DNA of 64,000 bases from Maniola hyperantus (GCF_902806685.2 NC_048538.1:8122001-8186000), one strand, 5' to 3'; positions 1 to 12,374 are shown, numbered from the stretch's first letter. Notes: generated from the sequence alone by a model not told the origin. Translations and numbers: made by a program.

Positions 1-134
1 TTGGCATGCAGATAGCTATTATGACGTAAGGATCCGCTAAGAAAGAATTTTTAAAAATTTAACCCCTAAGGGGGTGAAATTGGCGTTTGAAATTTGTGTT
101 GTCCACGCGGACGAAGTCGCGAGCATAAGCTAGT
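1..134 (+). repeat. Family A interspersed repeat, 5' cut by window edge
   Basis: Begins inside the unit and ends with the hallmark gcgagcataagctagta. Family A has a core of the form 'aacccctaagggggtgaaat' followed by a 'ccacgcggacgaagtcgcg' 3' end. Similar units recur at 14.9-15.2, 19.0, 48.2 and 51.0 kb. It is a non-coding, non-autonomous element. Confidence 0.75.
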
Positions 135-1156
135 AATATTATATTTTATAGAATACGTCTATTTATGTAAATTTCTGTAATCTTTGTTATTTCCATATCA
201 AAACGTTCATTGATTACCCATCCATTTTAGTCGTATGACAGACTTGTAACAGTTTCAAAGTTAGCTGTATTTTAAGTCAAAAATAAAATAAAATACTCGA
301 TAAAAAACATGACTTAGTGAGGTGAACGAAAAGAAAGCCAATACTTTTTCGACTCTTGCCTTTTGCTATGTGATAGCAAAAATCCAAAATCTGTAGGTAG
401 ACACGATATACATTTGACAATTACTCATATAGATTATAGGCCCGTTTACTTATTTGCAGCAGTAGTGTTTCTCAGTTATCGTAATATCCCCCATGGCCAA
501 GTTGCAAAAAGCCAGCGCGTGCGCAAGTTGCCGACGCGTTTTGCCGCCATTGGAGGCGCGGGAGGGCGCGGGGACGCGGAGGGCCACTTTCACCTGGCGA
601 GGCTGCGCGGCCGTCGACCCCGGGTGCCCTACTCCCCTGACCCACTATGAACTAACCGAAACATTACACTTTCGTTTCTGAGCTCGTCATTAGGTACGAG
701 GATGCGTCTTACGTCGACTCCGAACGGTTTCACCATCCCAGCGAGAGCTATATCTCATCTCGTTTAGAGACTCGTCGATGGTGGGAGTGTCGCGGAGATA
801 GCAGCCGAGTGGCAAGTAGAGAGTTGTCGGAGCGGTGCTCTTGCGTAACACTTGTTATTCGCGAGAGTGAAAGTGGTGAGCCACTGTCTCCATACTAATG
901 AATGCGAATCGGGTACGACGCACTCGCAGGTCCGGAATGTGCAGCACTGGGTTAGTGTCATGAGACTGCTTTCTGACAAATATTACGTAATAAACTTTTT
1001 ATTTCGTTTAAGACTGACTTATTTACAAAGCATGTTAACTACCCTATAACATCCTATGTAGGTATGTGTTTTATGTAATTTAATTTCTATTTCTATAGGT
1101 AGATTTAATGATAGAGTCGGTATTGTAAAATACCGAATAATAATTTATAGTAAGTA
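135..1156. other. Unassigned, with a GC-rich island at about 495-640
   Basis: AT-rich flanks surround a CpG-containing island. Two overlapping short open frames cross the island, but neither shows a recognisable domain or a convincing splice site, so no gene is called. Confidence 0.4.
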
Positions 1157-1374
1157 CACTAGATGATGCCCGCAACTTCACCCGCGTGGATTTAGTTTAT
1201 TTGAAAATCACGTAGGAACGCTTTGATTTTCCGGAACAAAAGTAGTCTATGTCCATCTACACTTACAGAATGCAAACTATCTGTGCTTTTCATCAAAATC
1301 GGTTAAGCGGATGAGCCATGTAAAGTTAGTAGACACAGACAAACAGACACTTTCGCTTTTATAATTTTACTTAG
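1157..1374 (+). repeat. Family B interspersed repeat
   Basis: Opens with actagatgatgcccgc and ends in an actttcgcttttataat-like tail. Family B units carry, in order, a 'cgcgtggatttag' head, a 'gggataaaaagtagcctatg' middle and a tail with cagaca or caaacaaacac followed by a 'tttcgcatttataat' end. This is the most abundant repeat in the window. Confidence 0.8.
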
Positions 1375-2310
1375 TATATGGTTTACGATACCTGTGACTT
1401 AAGGATGTGTTTGCAATGCATTGCAAATATGAGAGATCTTCGGTATCTTTTGTGGCTAAAATATAATAAATAAAATAGAATTACATACTGCTAAATATAG
1501 GTTGGTCCTTCATCTATAAACGTGTGTAAAGTTTTTGTTCAAAACCATTAATTTTGACACTATAACAACGATTTTCCGTTGCCTCTTTACACAAAATTAA
1601 CGATTTAGGTTCCAGTTTAGGTGTTTATTTCTCTGTTTACGTATCGATTTGATTCTTCTAATAAATATCTTCCATTAGCAGATAACTATGTACCTCAAAA
1701 TGTATGTATATTGGAAAATATATCAAAATTGTATAAATAGTAGGTACTAGAATAAAAGAAAACATCGTGTATAAATTTTTCATGTATTTTGCTTTAACCG
1801 CAAACCTTCACAGTGTTATAAGGGCTATTTTGATATTGCACGGTCACTAGTGTGATTTGAAAATTATATCAGTTATCATTCAGTAAGCGCTCAGCCGCTC
1901 ATTGTTCTTAAGCGCGCTATATGCCGTGCCATAATGAACTTAGACCTCAAGTCACGTCAAGTCACCAATATCGTATATCAGCTTAAAGCTCATGTGATCT
2001 AAACCCGCGGACTCACGCTTACCCGTGACTTAAGTACTCCATTTTCATACCTTGCACATATGGACAGATATACGTTATTCAAGTGCAGGTTTAAGTTACC
2101 CAGTTCTATAGACTTTAGGAAAATTACAGTCGGAAAATTACATTTTCTTGCCAAATGATTTTTATAATTATCGTCTCTTCCCCGATTAAGCAACGGTTTA
2201 CATACGAGGCCTTAATCGACGCTAGAGTAAATAGGGTTGCCATATTTATATTTTACACATTTCAGGACAACAATTATATCTTAACTCAGCCTAATTCAAT
2301 TTTCATGCAA
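1375..2310. other. No gene seen
   Basis: AT-rich single-copy-looking DNA. The short open frames have no recognisable domain. Confidence 0.4.
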
Positions 2311-2415
2311 TCATGCAATCTTTGTCAAGCATGGTGGCGTGCTCTTGGGAAGGCCTATGTCCAGCAGTGGACGCAAACAGGCTGATTGATTGATTGATTG
2401 ATTCATGCAATCTTT
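2311..2415 (+). mobile_element. Short 5'-truncated retroposon with perfect target-site duplication
   Basis: The 13-base word tcatgcaatcttt occurs at 2311-2323 and again at 2403-2415. Between them, 2324-2402 reads ...aaggcctatgtccagcagtgg... and ends in (gatt)n. That 3' sequence resembles the tail of RTE-type LINEs and their SINEs in Lepidoptera. The layout is a 5'-truncated insert made by target-primed reverse transcription. Confidence 0.75.
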
Positions 2416-3099
2416 CTCTAACATATAGCTTGCCTGGAAGAGATCACCCAGTGACAGGAACGAAGCGGCAGTTTAACCGTGCCTACACAGAATGTATCTT
2501 AACCATATCTTAACAGAAAATATAGGTAGGTATACGAATCAGTAGTGTCACTTGCGGTCGGAGGTGACACGGTCGCTCGAAGCTGTCACCAGTCGCTGCC
2601 GCTTGCAGTCGGTCTGGGAAGAAACAGATACTCGATGGTAACCCTAGCAAGAGCAACCTGTGCATTGTGCAAGCCACTTTGAATTCCGCGCCAACACTTC
2701 GATCTGCGATTTCCGTTGGCATTCGGGTGTGTTCGGCACTCGGTGTTTGCGGCCGCAGAGCACTGTAGCTCGCGGCCTCGAGCGCAGGGCAACGAACGCT
2801 GACTAGGCCGATCGTATTACAAAGTCCGACTCGGCCGCGGCCGCTCCCTGCCACTCTGCTTTTGAGATCCTAGGCTTACCTCTTGCTATAAAGGCTACCT
2901 GTAACTCATTATATCAAGGTGAAATAAGCCCATTTGAAATGGCAACTCGATGCTAATAATTATTTCAGCTTTATATAATTGAATTGACTATCTAAAAACC
3001 TCTGTCTACGAAGGCTTTATTCTAGAACATTCTTATTTTTTTATATTTAATTTTAATTTTTAATATTATATTCTTGTATACCTTCACGGTACTGGCCTC
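2416..3099. other. GC-rich island at about 2540-2870, no gene called
   Basis: The island is CpG-containing and not obviously repeated elsewhere in the window. A 114-codon minus-strand open frame crosses it, but its composition simply follows the GC content and no domain is recognisable. It could be a regulatory island or a non-coding exon. Confidence 0.35.
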
Positions 3100-3290
3100 T
3101 TGTATCAATCATCTAGCGTTTTCCTCGCTGTAGTGAGATGAAAAGTTGTGTTTCGCACGGTTGCAAATTTATTTGCGCTCGAGCTTTTGAATTCCTCGCT
3201 ACGCTCAGGATTCAATACAAACTCTCGCGACAAAATAACAAGTTTGCAACCTTGCATAACAGATAACACTCTGTGATGCAGCAATGTAGA
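3100..3290. repeat. Imperfect palindromic repeat
   Basis: Inverted words such as ggttgcaaattt near 3158 and aagtttgcaacc near 3240 flank a 'cctcgctacgctcaggattc' centre. It resembles a foldback non-autonomous element; no autonomous partner is visible. Confidence 0.45.
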
Positions 3291-3364
3291 TCCAACCATT
3301 GTCAAAATATGAGTTTGGTGGCTATCATTCAGTGTTGAAGACTGAGTTAGCGAATCACCCCGCA

Positions 3365-3740
3365 GACTTTAGTAGCGGTTGGGATGGAAATGATTTTGGG
3401 AATTTGGGAGGCCACTTCTGTGGAATGGTGTAAACGGCTTAAAGTAAGTAGTTAATGTAATATCAGGTTGTACAATTCACCAGCATTATAGGTGTCTACG
3501 ATTTGCGCAGTTCACGGTTTGCATAAACTTTTTCACTGATATTGTTTGAACCCTAGGAGTCCAGAACAGTGGGAGCGGTTGTGATAAAATTCGAAACGAT
3601 TTGGGGGATCATTTCCGTGGAAAGGTGTGAGAGACTTAAGGCAAATGGCAATGGAGCAGTAAATATAATATTAGGTTGTAAAATTTGCCAGCATTAGAAT
3701 GCGAATTTGCGCGCGGCTCACGTTTGCAAGATAAAGTCAG
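3365..3740. repeat. Diverged tandem duplication, two units of about 165-175 bp
   Basis: Unit 1 (about 3369-3530) and unit 2 (about 3563-3738) share the same blocks in order. These are a 'gcggttg' start, 'gattt-ggg' and 'cgtggaa-ggtgt-a' blocks, 'taatat-aggttgta-aatt', 'ccagcatta' and 'tttgcgc-g-tcacg'. The period is about 195 bp. Divergence is substantial, so the duplication is old. Confidence 0.6.
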
Positions 3741-5168
3741 TCAGGGTCGCTCGGTGCCGACGGCCGGCCATGCCCCCGGCTTGCGACACCTCCCCTCGAC
3801 GCTCCGCGCAGCTCGTACCCGCGCTGTAGCCTCTATCCAACCTCAGTTAACCATAGGGAAAACAGCAACACCCACGTTCCTTATAAAAATCTGAATTTAT
3901 AGCTAACCACAATCTCAGCACGTAGGTTCATCGCTACACTGGGGTCTGGTAACGTGAATTCTTCATCACCCAATTCATGCTCATTATCATAGAGTTGCCA
4001 AGGTACTAGAGGCAATACCACAAGGAGGCAGAGGTAGTGCCACAAAACGGCCCCAACCTAACTGGTGAACAAGCGGACCAGATGAGTTTGGTCGAGGAGA
4101 GGCGAAGGAAACCTGTTCTTTTGTTTCTAATATCACTAACATAAGATGCAACTCTAAGCTTGTTTTGTAGCAAGAGATTGATGATGAGATTGAGATTTTT
4201 TTTTTCCTAACAATGTTTATCAGTTTCACTTACCAGCGTACGTCTTTTATAAAAATCGCCCTGTAGCGGCGGGCGCTTTTTAATGCCTGATGCATGACGT
4301 TTGCTCCTCTAGAAACATGAAATCTCATCATCATACTTTTTTATCTTCGTAGCGTTCTTATCTCTGTAACTCAGTAGAGACGAATTTACGTAGTTTTTTC
4401 ATACAAAATACTTACTAAGTCTCCCTTTGGGGTAAGCATAGGTTAATGAAATAAAGAAATATTATGTCCTTTATATCGATTGGGAAAGATAACGAAAATC
4501 ATGGGCTGATTTTACTAAAAAAAAACTGTATACCTACTGCTTGTAAAAAAAAATTAGCAAAATAGTTATTCCAATTTGCAATGATATTATGGTCCTCAGT
4601 CCTGAAAGTAAACGTTTTTACATTCAACGAGCAACGTCCCACTTTCGTTCTCAAGAAGCATGGTAGCTCTATTTAATCATATTCATTCACGTACTTACTT
4701 ATTTGTTTAAGCTTCTTAAAGATGAATAAATATTTTGTAGAATTAGTGATTCACGATAATTATATTATTGAATATTATCATTACACCTACTTTATTAAAT
4801 TAGCTATAGGTACTTAAATGTAAGTGCTTTAATCATAGGTTTTCATAAATCATAATGTTATTATGATATTAAGATAAGTTAGTAAATTGTAATAAATTAA
4901 GTACCTACCTTGATAAGTTAGTAAGTTAGGAAATCTGTGAATTGTTAGTTGTAAGTTAACCTTTTTTTCTTTTTGTTTGTTACAAACTATTTGTACAAGT
5001 TTTGTTCTTGTTTAGTTTGTTTTGATAAGTGTGTTTGTTGCGCTGTAGTTATTGTACCTACCACCTAAACGCATGCCACGTCCACATCTAGTAGACACAA
5101 TTAACAACTAATATTTATGTATATCTATTAACTTGTTATCATACAATAATTGTAGTCAGTTTTGTGGA

Positions 5169-5170
<2 letters not shown>
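3741..5170. other. Unassigned, GC-rich start (about 3690-3850), then AT-rich
   Basis: The GC-rich part overlaps the end of the tandem unit and has CpG-rich runs. From 4200 on the DNA is AT-rich and T-rich with no recognisable gene. Confidence 0.35.

Positions 5171-5210
<40 letters not shown>
5171..5210 (+). repeat. Uninterrupted A40 tract
   Basis: Forty consecutive A residues. It could be the 3' tail of a retroposed sequence lying to its left, but no target duplication or clear AATAAA signal within 30 bases was identified. Confidence 0.7.
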
Positions 5211-5212
<2 letters not shown>

Positions 5213-6287
5213 TGCAGAATATTCTCACCTAAAGCCAATATGTCAAGCGTATATTTTCTTCACGAAAATCCAGACCAATTTGCAATAATAGAGTTGTTTT
5301 AATAATACCACTAGAGCAGCAATATGTCTCGCGAAATAGACACAACCAGATGCACGTTCACCAATCGTACGTAATGACATTCAATAAATTGACGCTGAAC
5401 CTACTTTGTCAAATAAATTCAAACAATATTTTAATACTAGTTTATTCCCGAGACTGAAAAAATTCAACAAAATATTTTCACACTAAATTTAATTATTGTC
5501 GGTGTGGATTCACACCTCAATATGAGGTTTGCTGCTCTATTGTCTAACGCAATGGTAGCGATAGTTGAAAAGTCGCTATACATAATATTATAGGTAAGTA
5601 CCTAGCTATATCCGTTAAGAGGGTGGTGGCGGGAGAGCCGCGAGGGAGCGACCTACTTGCGGTGCGACGAACTCGGTATATTTAGCCTGGCTCCCAGTTC
5701 GGCGCATCCAACTATTGCCATTGCATTCGTTATCACCGTCAATATATTATAGATAGGTCCTTATATAAATAATTATATAGTGTAAATGTGAAAGAAGTGA
5801 AACTTCTTTGGTTTATATTCATGACACGCTCATTACTTGGCGAACATTAAAAAAAGCATGTTTTTTATGATAATCTATCTCAAGATATGGAATTAGATAA
5901 AATTCTGTCCAATAGCAAAAAAAATGAAATGGCGTCCATTTTGTTTAATTTTGTCTTTCCTTTTTTATGATCACAAGAAACCCCAAATATCGATTTTGAA
6001 AGATTTCGGTCCAGTATCCGGCGCATAAGTTGATTTTCTTAAAATATCTCCATACAGTCATTTCCTCGCGGATCACTTTAGGAGTTTCACTTCAAAACAG
6101 CGTCAGTAAAACTAATCTGATTAGCAAGATTAGATTGTATTTTTCAAGTAAGTTGGACGTACGCTCAGAAGTTTAAGTAGTGTTTTAGGTTGATAATAAG
6201 GATTGTCTGTGTAGTTGTATCTTGCAAAAAACGTTTAGAAAATGATAAAATAAAATGGAGATATGTACATTTCGTTCAACATTCAAA
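5211..6287. other. Unassigned, GC-rich segment at about 5620-5760
   Basis: The island includes tatattta near 5677 followed by GC-rich sequence, which is weakly promoter-like. No open frame of note follows it. Confidence 0.3.
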
Positions 6288-6344
6288 CATTTTCGTGGAC
6301 GCATTGCATTTTCGTGGACGCATTGCATTTTCGTGGACGCATTT
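6288..6344. repeat. Minisatellite, three copies of a 19-bp unit
   Basis: Unit cattttcgtggacgcattg at 6288-6306, 6307-6325 and 6326-6344. The copies are identical except for the last base of the third. Confidence 0.9.
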
Positions 6345-6934
6345 AGTTTGAAATGGCCTATCTATACACTGCGATGGTTATCACACGCATAACAGAATTT
6401 CAGAATCCCCTCAACCTCATTTCCTTTCACGTGTCTAACGATATTCCAAACGCCACGTGATCCTATTTTTACTCGTCACACATCTGCAGGATTTATTCAA
6501 CAAACGCAATAGCTGTCGATTTAATTCCACCTTATTTTTCGTTTCCTTTGAACAAACAAAATTGTTTTTGCTCAAGTGATTTTATTTTTATCTGAGCTGT
6601 TTTCAAGTAGGTTTGCATCTCGAAAGTAGTAAGGTCATTGGTATAATTTAAAGCAAAAATATTTCTAGCTATAAGATAAACGTTTTAGTTTAATTAATTA
6701 GGTTATTATATTAGGTTAAAATATATTTTCTATTTATTAACCTCAGTAATGTAATACACATTAAAATTCCTGTGAATGAATTCACAAAAACTAAGTGATA
6801 CAGTGGATATTCTGCATAAATTACTATTTTTTGATACCTACTACGTATTAGAATTTATGATACACATACACTTTTGTTACTAACATTCATATCTATTACT
6901 TTTTACAAAGCTCTAAAGCTCTAGCTTCCGCTAA
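6345..6934. other. No gene seen
   Basis: AT-rich DNA without long open frames or recognised repeats. Confidence 0.4.
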
Positions 6935-7072
6935 TTTTCCAGGTCTTTAACTATATCCAAGAAAAAACCACATCAATCCATTGCTTCATTGCGACGTGAT
7001 TAAAGGACAAACCAACAAACCAATAAACCAACAAACAAACACGCTTTCGCAGTTATTATAATATATGGGTTG
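6935..7072 (+). repeat. Family B, 3' half only
   Basis: Starts at the 'tccaggtctttaactat' block and ends at cgctttcgcagttattata. The head is missing. Confidence 0.75.
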
Positions 7073-7126
7073 TGATAATCCTTTAGTAGGTAAGTCGTTC
7101 AACAAGACTGTGGTAAGTCCCGACTA

Positions 7127-7348
7127 TATAATATTATAAAGGCGAAAGTTTGTGTGTGTGTGTTTGTATGTTTGTTACTCCTTCACGCAAAAACTACTAG
7201 ACGGATTTGGCTAAAATTCGGAATGGCGATAGATTATACCCTGGATTAACACATAGGCTACTTTTTACCTCGGAAAATCAAAGAGTTCCCACGGGATTTT
7301 TAAAACCTAATTCCTAATTCCGCGATGTCGCGGGCATCAGCTAGTAAT
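7127..7348 (-). repeat. Family B copy, minus orientation
   Basis: Opens with taatattataaaggcg and a short gt run at about 7150-7163, and ends with gcgggcatcagctagta. Full length but diverged. Confidence 0.8.
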
Positions 7349-8816
7349 TTTATAAAGTACAACCCACGGCAAATTTCGGCATTGTCCCTAAACCTTTGTG
7401 GGTCATAACTCCTCCAAAAATACCTAACAGTAACTTCTAGGACAAAGTCCTGAAATTATTCCAAATATATACAGTGACTATACCTACCTGCGTGACACAC
7501 TCGCTAGTGCTTTGTGCTTCGATTTCGTTCTTACCTGAAACAAAAATAATCGTATTAATTTTCTGATGTTTGGGCACTGCTCAATCAAATTTCAATCATA
7601 TCTATTTCTTAGTTCACTCCGTCTAAACTGCGTCGTTGAAGGCAGATATATCTATATACAAATTTTGAATACTTTAAATAAATCCTAGCCTATTATTACC
7701 CTAGATGAAATACTTGAAGCTAGCTCACTGCTGTCGGAGTCAGCGTATTTGCCTAATTGATCAAATATATGTAGTTCAATGTTTCGTTGTGAGAAACAAT
7801 CAATCGTATAATCATCTAGTCAGAGTTTAAATTTGTTTGTAGCACAGTGGCACTCGAGTCGTTACGTTGTCATCGTCCTAATTTTGCAGTGTCCTCGTTT
7901 TTGAGGTCAGCCTGTATTGGGGCAACGAACTCGTGCCCTTATCGCGGGGAGAGGCGGAGAGGACGGCGCAGCCATTGCTAAGCGTTTCTCTGTGACTTTT
8001 GTTGAGCCAACTCTGCGATAGATGGCGTACTAAATTATTTAAAAAAAAAAACTTAATAACCCTAAAATTTATCTAGAATAAGCATGTAGTTATTTCACGT
8101 TTGAATAAAAATTTGATAAAATAGGTACCTTTAAGTTCTTGTATAATTATATTAAAATAGATATTTTAATATTGTAATACTGAGTGTTCGATTTCTAAAA
8201 AAATATTAACAGTCTGAACCAAAAACAATATAATTAATCTGTTATATGATTCCCGAGGAATAATGGTGCGAAGTCGCGAACAGTTATCATTCGTAGAGTG
8301 GCTACGCACACACGCGCAGCGCGGCGGTAGGCCGTAGAATTACGTTCTCGTAGGTACGGGCGCGGGTCGACGAACGGCAACCGGGGCAGCCTTGCTCTGT
8401 CCTCCGCGCCCTATTTCTGTCGCCACAGCGTTCCCCCTTCCCCCGCCTGCCCCGCCGCCCCTCATCAGGCGCCTCTCTTCAACCCTCCACTTTGGAAATT
8501 ACTAACTCCAGAATACTCTTAGAAAATGAGAAAACATAATAATGAGGTTAAATCTGTACATAACATTTATTTTATTTTAATTGGGTTTGGGGTAATACAA
8601 TCTCACATTTTTTATAATGATGAAATTCAGGCTGAATATAATATACATTCCTTTGTCTCTGTACTCCTGATAGTAAAATAACTAAATAAATAATTTAAAA
8701 AATTCCACCCCAAGAGGCAATGCTGCTAAGCTTCTTGGACACAATGCCTCGCTGTAGTGGTTTCGTCGAATTTCGATATCTGATATTAGATTTTAATTTA
8801 TTTTAGTTTTTATTAA
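7349..8816. other. Unassigned, GC-rich islands at about 7850-8000 and 8270-8480
   Basis: Both islands are non-repeated within the window. The second has a pyrimidine-rich run (about 8430-8470). No coding frame with a recognised domain was found, so regulatory function is only a possibility. Confidence 0.35.
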
Positions 8817-9097
8817 ATTTTTAGGGTTCCGTAACTCAAAAGGAAAAATGAATTTGTCATTACATCACAAAAAATTAAACTGTGTTCATGAACAAATATT
8901 AGTATTTTCAACTTTCAAAGTAAGATTAATATCAAGTGAGGTATCATATGAGAGGACTTCACTTGTTCATTCTAAAACAGATTTTTATTTATTTTTATGC
9001 ATAATAGTTTTTGATTTATCATGCCAAATGTCGAAAAAATATTACTGTACTGCGGAACCCTCAATGGGCGAGTCTGACTCGCACTTGGCCACTTTTT
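8817..9097 (+). repeat. Family C interspersed repeat, internally deleted
   Basis: Opens with tttttagggttccgtaact and closes at gactcgcacttggcc. It lacks the usual 'ggatcacttcgttgtctgtc' segment. A 99-codon open frame across it is a by-product of the repeat. Confidence 0.8.
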
Positions 9098-9533
9098 TAA
9101 GTCTTAATTTAGATTTGACTTTATTTTATAGATTCATTTTATTTTAAGTATCACTAACTCCTGTATTTAAAATATATTCTGCACATATTATTATAACAAT
9201 AAATTGATATAGAGAGTATTTCAATAGGTAATTAACATTTTGAATTTTATAAAATCTGTACACAATAATCACCAATGGTGAATTTAAATCGTACCTACCA
9301 GTAGATTGTCAGTTTCGTGGTTCATAAAAACAAACCAAGCCGCAAGTAAGAGCTAGTAATTAAGATTTTATTGGTCACAAGGTAACAGTTGCCAGTTCAA
9401 ACAAAGAACTCTGAAATCGGTTTCTGTTTTGTGGTTAAATGTGTCATTGTTTACGCTCCGCGTTTTTTTTTCCCGTTTGATGTTCAGAAGTTATACTGCT
9501 AGTAGTTGGAATAAAAGTTACCAATAGTATTTC
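9098..9533. other. No gene seen
   Basis: AT-rich DNA between two repeats. Confidence 0.4.
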
Positions 9534-9825
9534 TTTTTAGGGTTCCATACCCAAAGGGTGCCAACGGCACCCTATTACTAAGACTTCGCTGTCAGTCCGT
9601 CCATCCGTCCGTCAGTCCGTCTGTTTGTCAGTGGGCTGTCTGTATCTCGTGAACCGTAATAGATAGAGAGTTGAAACTTCCACAGAATGTGTATTTCTAT
9701 TGCCGCTATAACAACAAATAATAAAGATTTCAAAATGGCCGCCACTAAAAAAAATGTTATTTCTTTTACGATGCTACGGAATCCTTCGTGTGCGACTCCA
9801 ATTCGCACTTGGCCGTTTTTAGGGT
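9534..9825 (+). repeat. Family D interspersed repeat
   Basis: Starts with tagggttccatacccaaagg and ends at ttcgcacttggccgttttt. It shares terminal words with family C but has a different interior, including 'tgccgctataacaacaaat'. It sits head-to-tail with the next family C copy. Confidence 0.7.
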
Positions 9826-10050
9826 TCCGTACCACAAAAGGAAAAATAAACCCTTATACAATCACTTCGTTGTCTGTCTGTCTGTTTGTCTGTCTGCCTG
9901 TCCATCTGTCGTGTCCATCAAGAAAACCTTTTGTGTGCTTCCCGTTGACCTAAAATCATGAAATTTGGCAGATAGGTAGGTATAGCACAAGTAATCCGAA
10001 AATATTAAAAAAATGAAAATGTGTTCAGGAACAAAATTTGTTATTAGTTC
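9819..10050 (+). repeat. Family C copy, 3' truncated
   Basis: Starts at tttttagggttccgtacc directly at the end of the family D copy and includes gtctgtctgtttgtctgtct. It fades out near 'ttattagttctata', before the usual 3' end. Confidence 0.75.
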
Positions 10051-10189
10051 TATAAAACAAGACCGACCACCGCATAACAGACGATTCTGCTGGGCAAATT
10101 GATCAAGTGATCAATTCGAATATGAATAAATTAAAGTATAGGTACTTTGCTATGTAGTGCGTCATAGTGACACCTACGGTTTTACCACA

Positions 10190-10280
10190 CGGTTAGCCCG
10201 CTTCCATCTAGACTGCATTATCGTTTAACACCAGGTGAGATCGCAGACAAGGGCTAACTTACAAAGGAATAAAAAATAAA
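10190..10280 (+). mobile_element. 3' fragment of tRNA-headed SINE (family S)
   Basis: Carries 'ttagcccgcttccatct' and 'caggtgagat' followed by 'caagggctaactt', the 3' part of the SINE seen more completely at 57921-58194. Confidence 0.65.
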
Positions 10281-10851
10281 CTAAATTTAAACGCGGTTTA
10301 AGCAACAAAGTTTAAAAGTTTAACACACGTTTTTTGGGATAATTAAGTGTATAATTTGTTTTTTTAAATAAAAGAGTAACTACTGAGTTTTTTGCCGGCT
10401 CTTCTCAATTTAATCTGCTTTTCGAACCGGTAGTAGTCTTCTCATAAGTGGCAAATAGCAATGCTGTCGTACATGAAGTAAATAAATTAGAATAAAGTCT
10501 GTTCCAACCGCGTCGAATGTTCTTGGTGTAAGAGCCGTAAACAGAATGTTTTTGCTAATGTGCCAAGCCAACGGAGGAACCTCAAACTTTGGAAGATTTA
10601 TGTATATTATCCGTGTGTAATGACACCTCTTGGCGGAGTGAGCCGCCATATTGTTACTCAAAGATTGAAGATGATGACGGTAACGAGCACTGGCCACTAT
10701 ATTATGTGTATTAAGTGAGGAAGGCCAGCAAACAGCAGAGTAATATACCTTGAAGGCACAAGCGTAACCTTAGCTATTTACGACGGTAGACTCTTAAAAT
10801 CATTCTTTTTTTAATTTTTGTCATGTTAGAATTAGATAAAGATTTATAAAG
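10281..10851. other. Unassigned, includes family F word and a 95-codon minus frame
   Basis: A family F word (gttttttgccggctcttct) lies at 10387-10405. A minus-strand open frame at 10697-10410 has no recognised domain and overlaps that repeat word, so it is not called a gene. Confidence 0.35.
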
Positions 10852-10942
10852 TGACTAGATGATGCCCGCGACTTCATCCGCGTGGATTTAGTTTTTTTAA
10901 TCCCGTGGGAAAACTTTGATTTTCCAGGATAAAAAGGTAAGG
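10852..10942 (+). repeat. Family B, 5' fragment
   Basis: Begins gtgactagatgatgcccgcg and stops after 'ggataaaaaggta'. Confidence 0.75.
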
Positions 10943-12374
10943 TTCAAATAAGGAAAAATGTTAATTCGTCATACATTACTTCGACCAATCATAGTCGTCG
11001 TAATAAAATTCAATATTAAATAAAATACAACGTGCTACTATTAGTTAGAATATTATGTTTAACTGACGCGCAAGAAGCTTAAAAGTTAAAACTTACTCCT
11101 ATAGGTATTTTATTGGCAACTGTGTGGGTTTCAGTTCAGAATTTATAGCGGCCAACCAGTATTTGCGTCATTTTTAGATCAACACATTATTATTATATAT
11201 AATATTTTTTTTGGTGTAATATTCGTAGGTGCATGCGGAGATGTTACAGTAACGATTACTATGATAAAGGGGATTTGTATAACCATTCGTGTGTATGTAA
11301 TCGGGTGTCATCGAATGCGTGACACGTCTTAATGTGTATGTGTGTGTGTGGTTGTATTCATGCACATAACGCTTCATATACACACGAGCATGTATGCGTG
11401 TGACGTGGAGCCGAGTGGTGACGCCGGTTGCGTCAACTTTTACTAGCACTTTCTCGCTTTGCGCTTGCGCAACCGACGTAGCGCAATACTGGTTCATTGG
11501 ACCCGTTGTCGTCGGTGACAGCATTTCCCTCGAAGCCACCTTTTTCTATAATATAAAATCTTACCGATAATGTCATGGACGCCATATTTCCATCATTTTT
11601 TATGTATCCTACGTATTATTAAGTAATTGACATAATTTGTAAATTGGTAGTAACGTTTATTTATAAGAAATTTTGTAGGTATGTTTAGTTATCAAATTAC
11701 TACCATTGCATTCTCAAAAGATAGTAAAACCACAGACTGAACAATCATCTTGATAAAAGGGCCTACTTATCATAACGAGATGAGATTGTTCTAGTATTTA
11801 ATATCGTAGTACGAGATTACAAATTCGAGTAATAGTAACATTTCACTGAAAGCTAGTGGCAGGTAACGGGACGGCGAGGGGCAGCGAGCGCAGGTGGAGG
11901 GGGCGCACGAGGTACGTGCCCTAGTTTCGCGCGGGTGCATGAACTCTAATGAGGTAAGGCCACCGACCGCAGCGAGCATTACTCAGAATTGAGTCTTATC
12001 TCTCTCGTTTTAGAAGACATCTTGGCGTGCGACGTTGAGGGCCAGTGTAATATCGTCACAGTGTATATTGATATCGCACGGAGGAGTTGGGCGTGTGACG
12101 CTGGATCCAGCTGCGACGCGACCTTCACAATTATTATCGCCCTCGTGAGATCCAACTGCTGTTGCCTCATACTGCCATGTCACCAGCATCACGTCAACTA
12201 TTGCTTCTTGAGCTTATAACTTGTATCACTTTGTAGAAGTAAATAATTACCTTAAAACGATCAGAATAAGTAAAAATATCTATCTTGTTTAAATAAGCCT
12301 GAAGCAAAATGAAACAGGTACCTACGTCATAAAAGGTTTATTTAATAACCAAGAGTCTAGGTACGTCAATATTA
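10943..12374. other. Unassigned, islands at about 11400-11540 and 11850-12190
   Basis: The first island carries a minus-strand open frame (11539-11174) whose first 35 codons have a protein-like composition but no known domain. The second has open frames on both strands, with a cgttttag and an internal ctcgtgaga that mimic an acceptor and donor. Neither can be called a gene from the sequence alone. Confidence 0.3.

Noticed and set aside
2510..2854. 114-codon minus-strand frame
   Set aside because: Composition simply follows the GC-rich island and no domain is visible.
8848..9147. 99-codon frame
   Set aside because: It follows the body of a family C repeat; similar frames appear in other copies such as 19405-19686 and 47118-47303.
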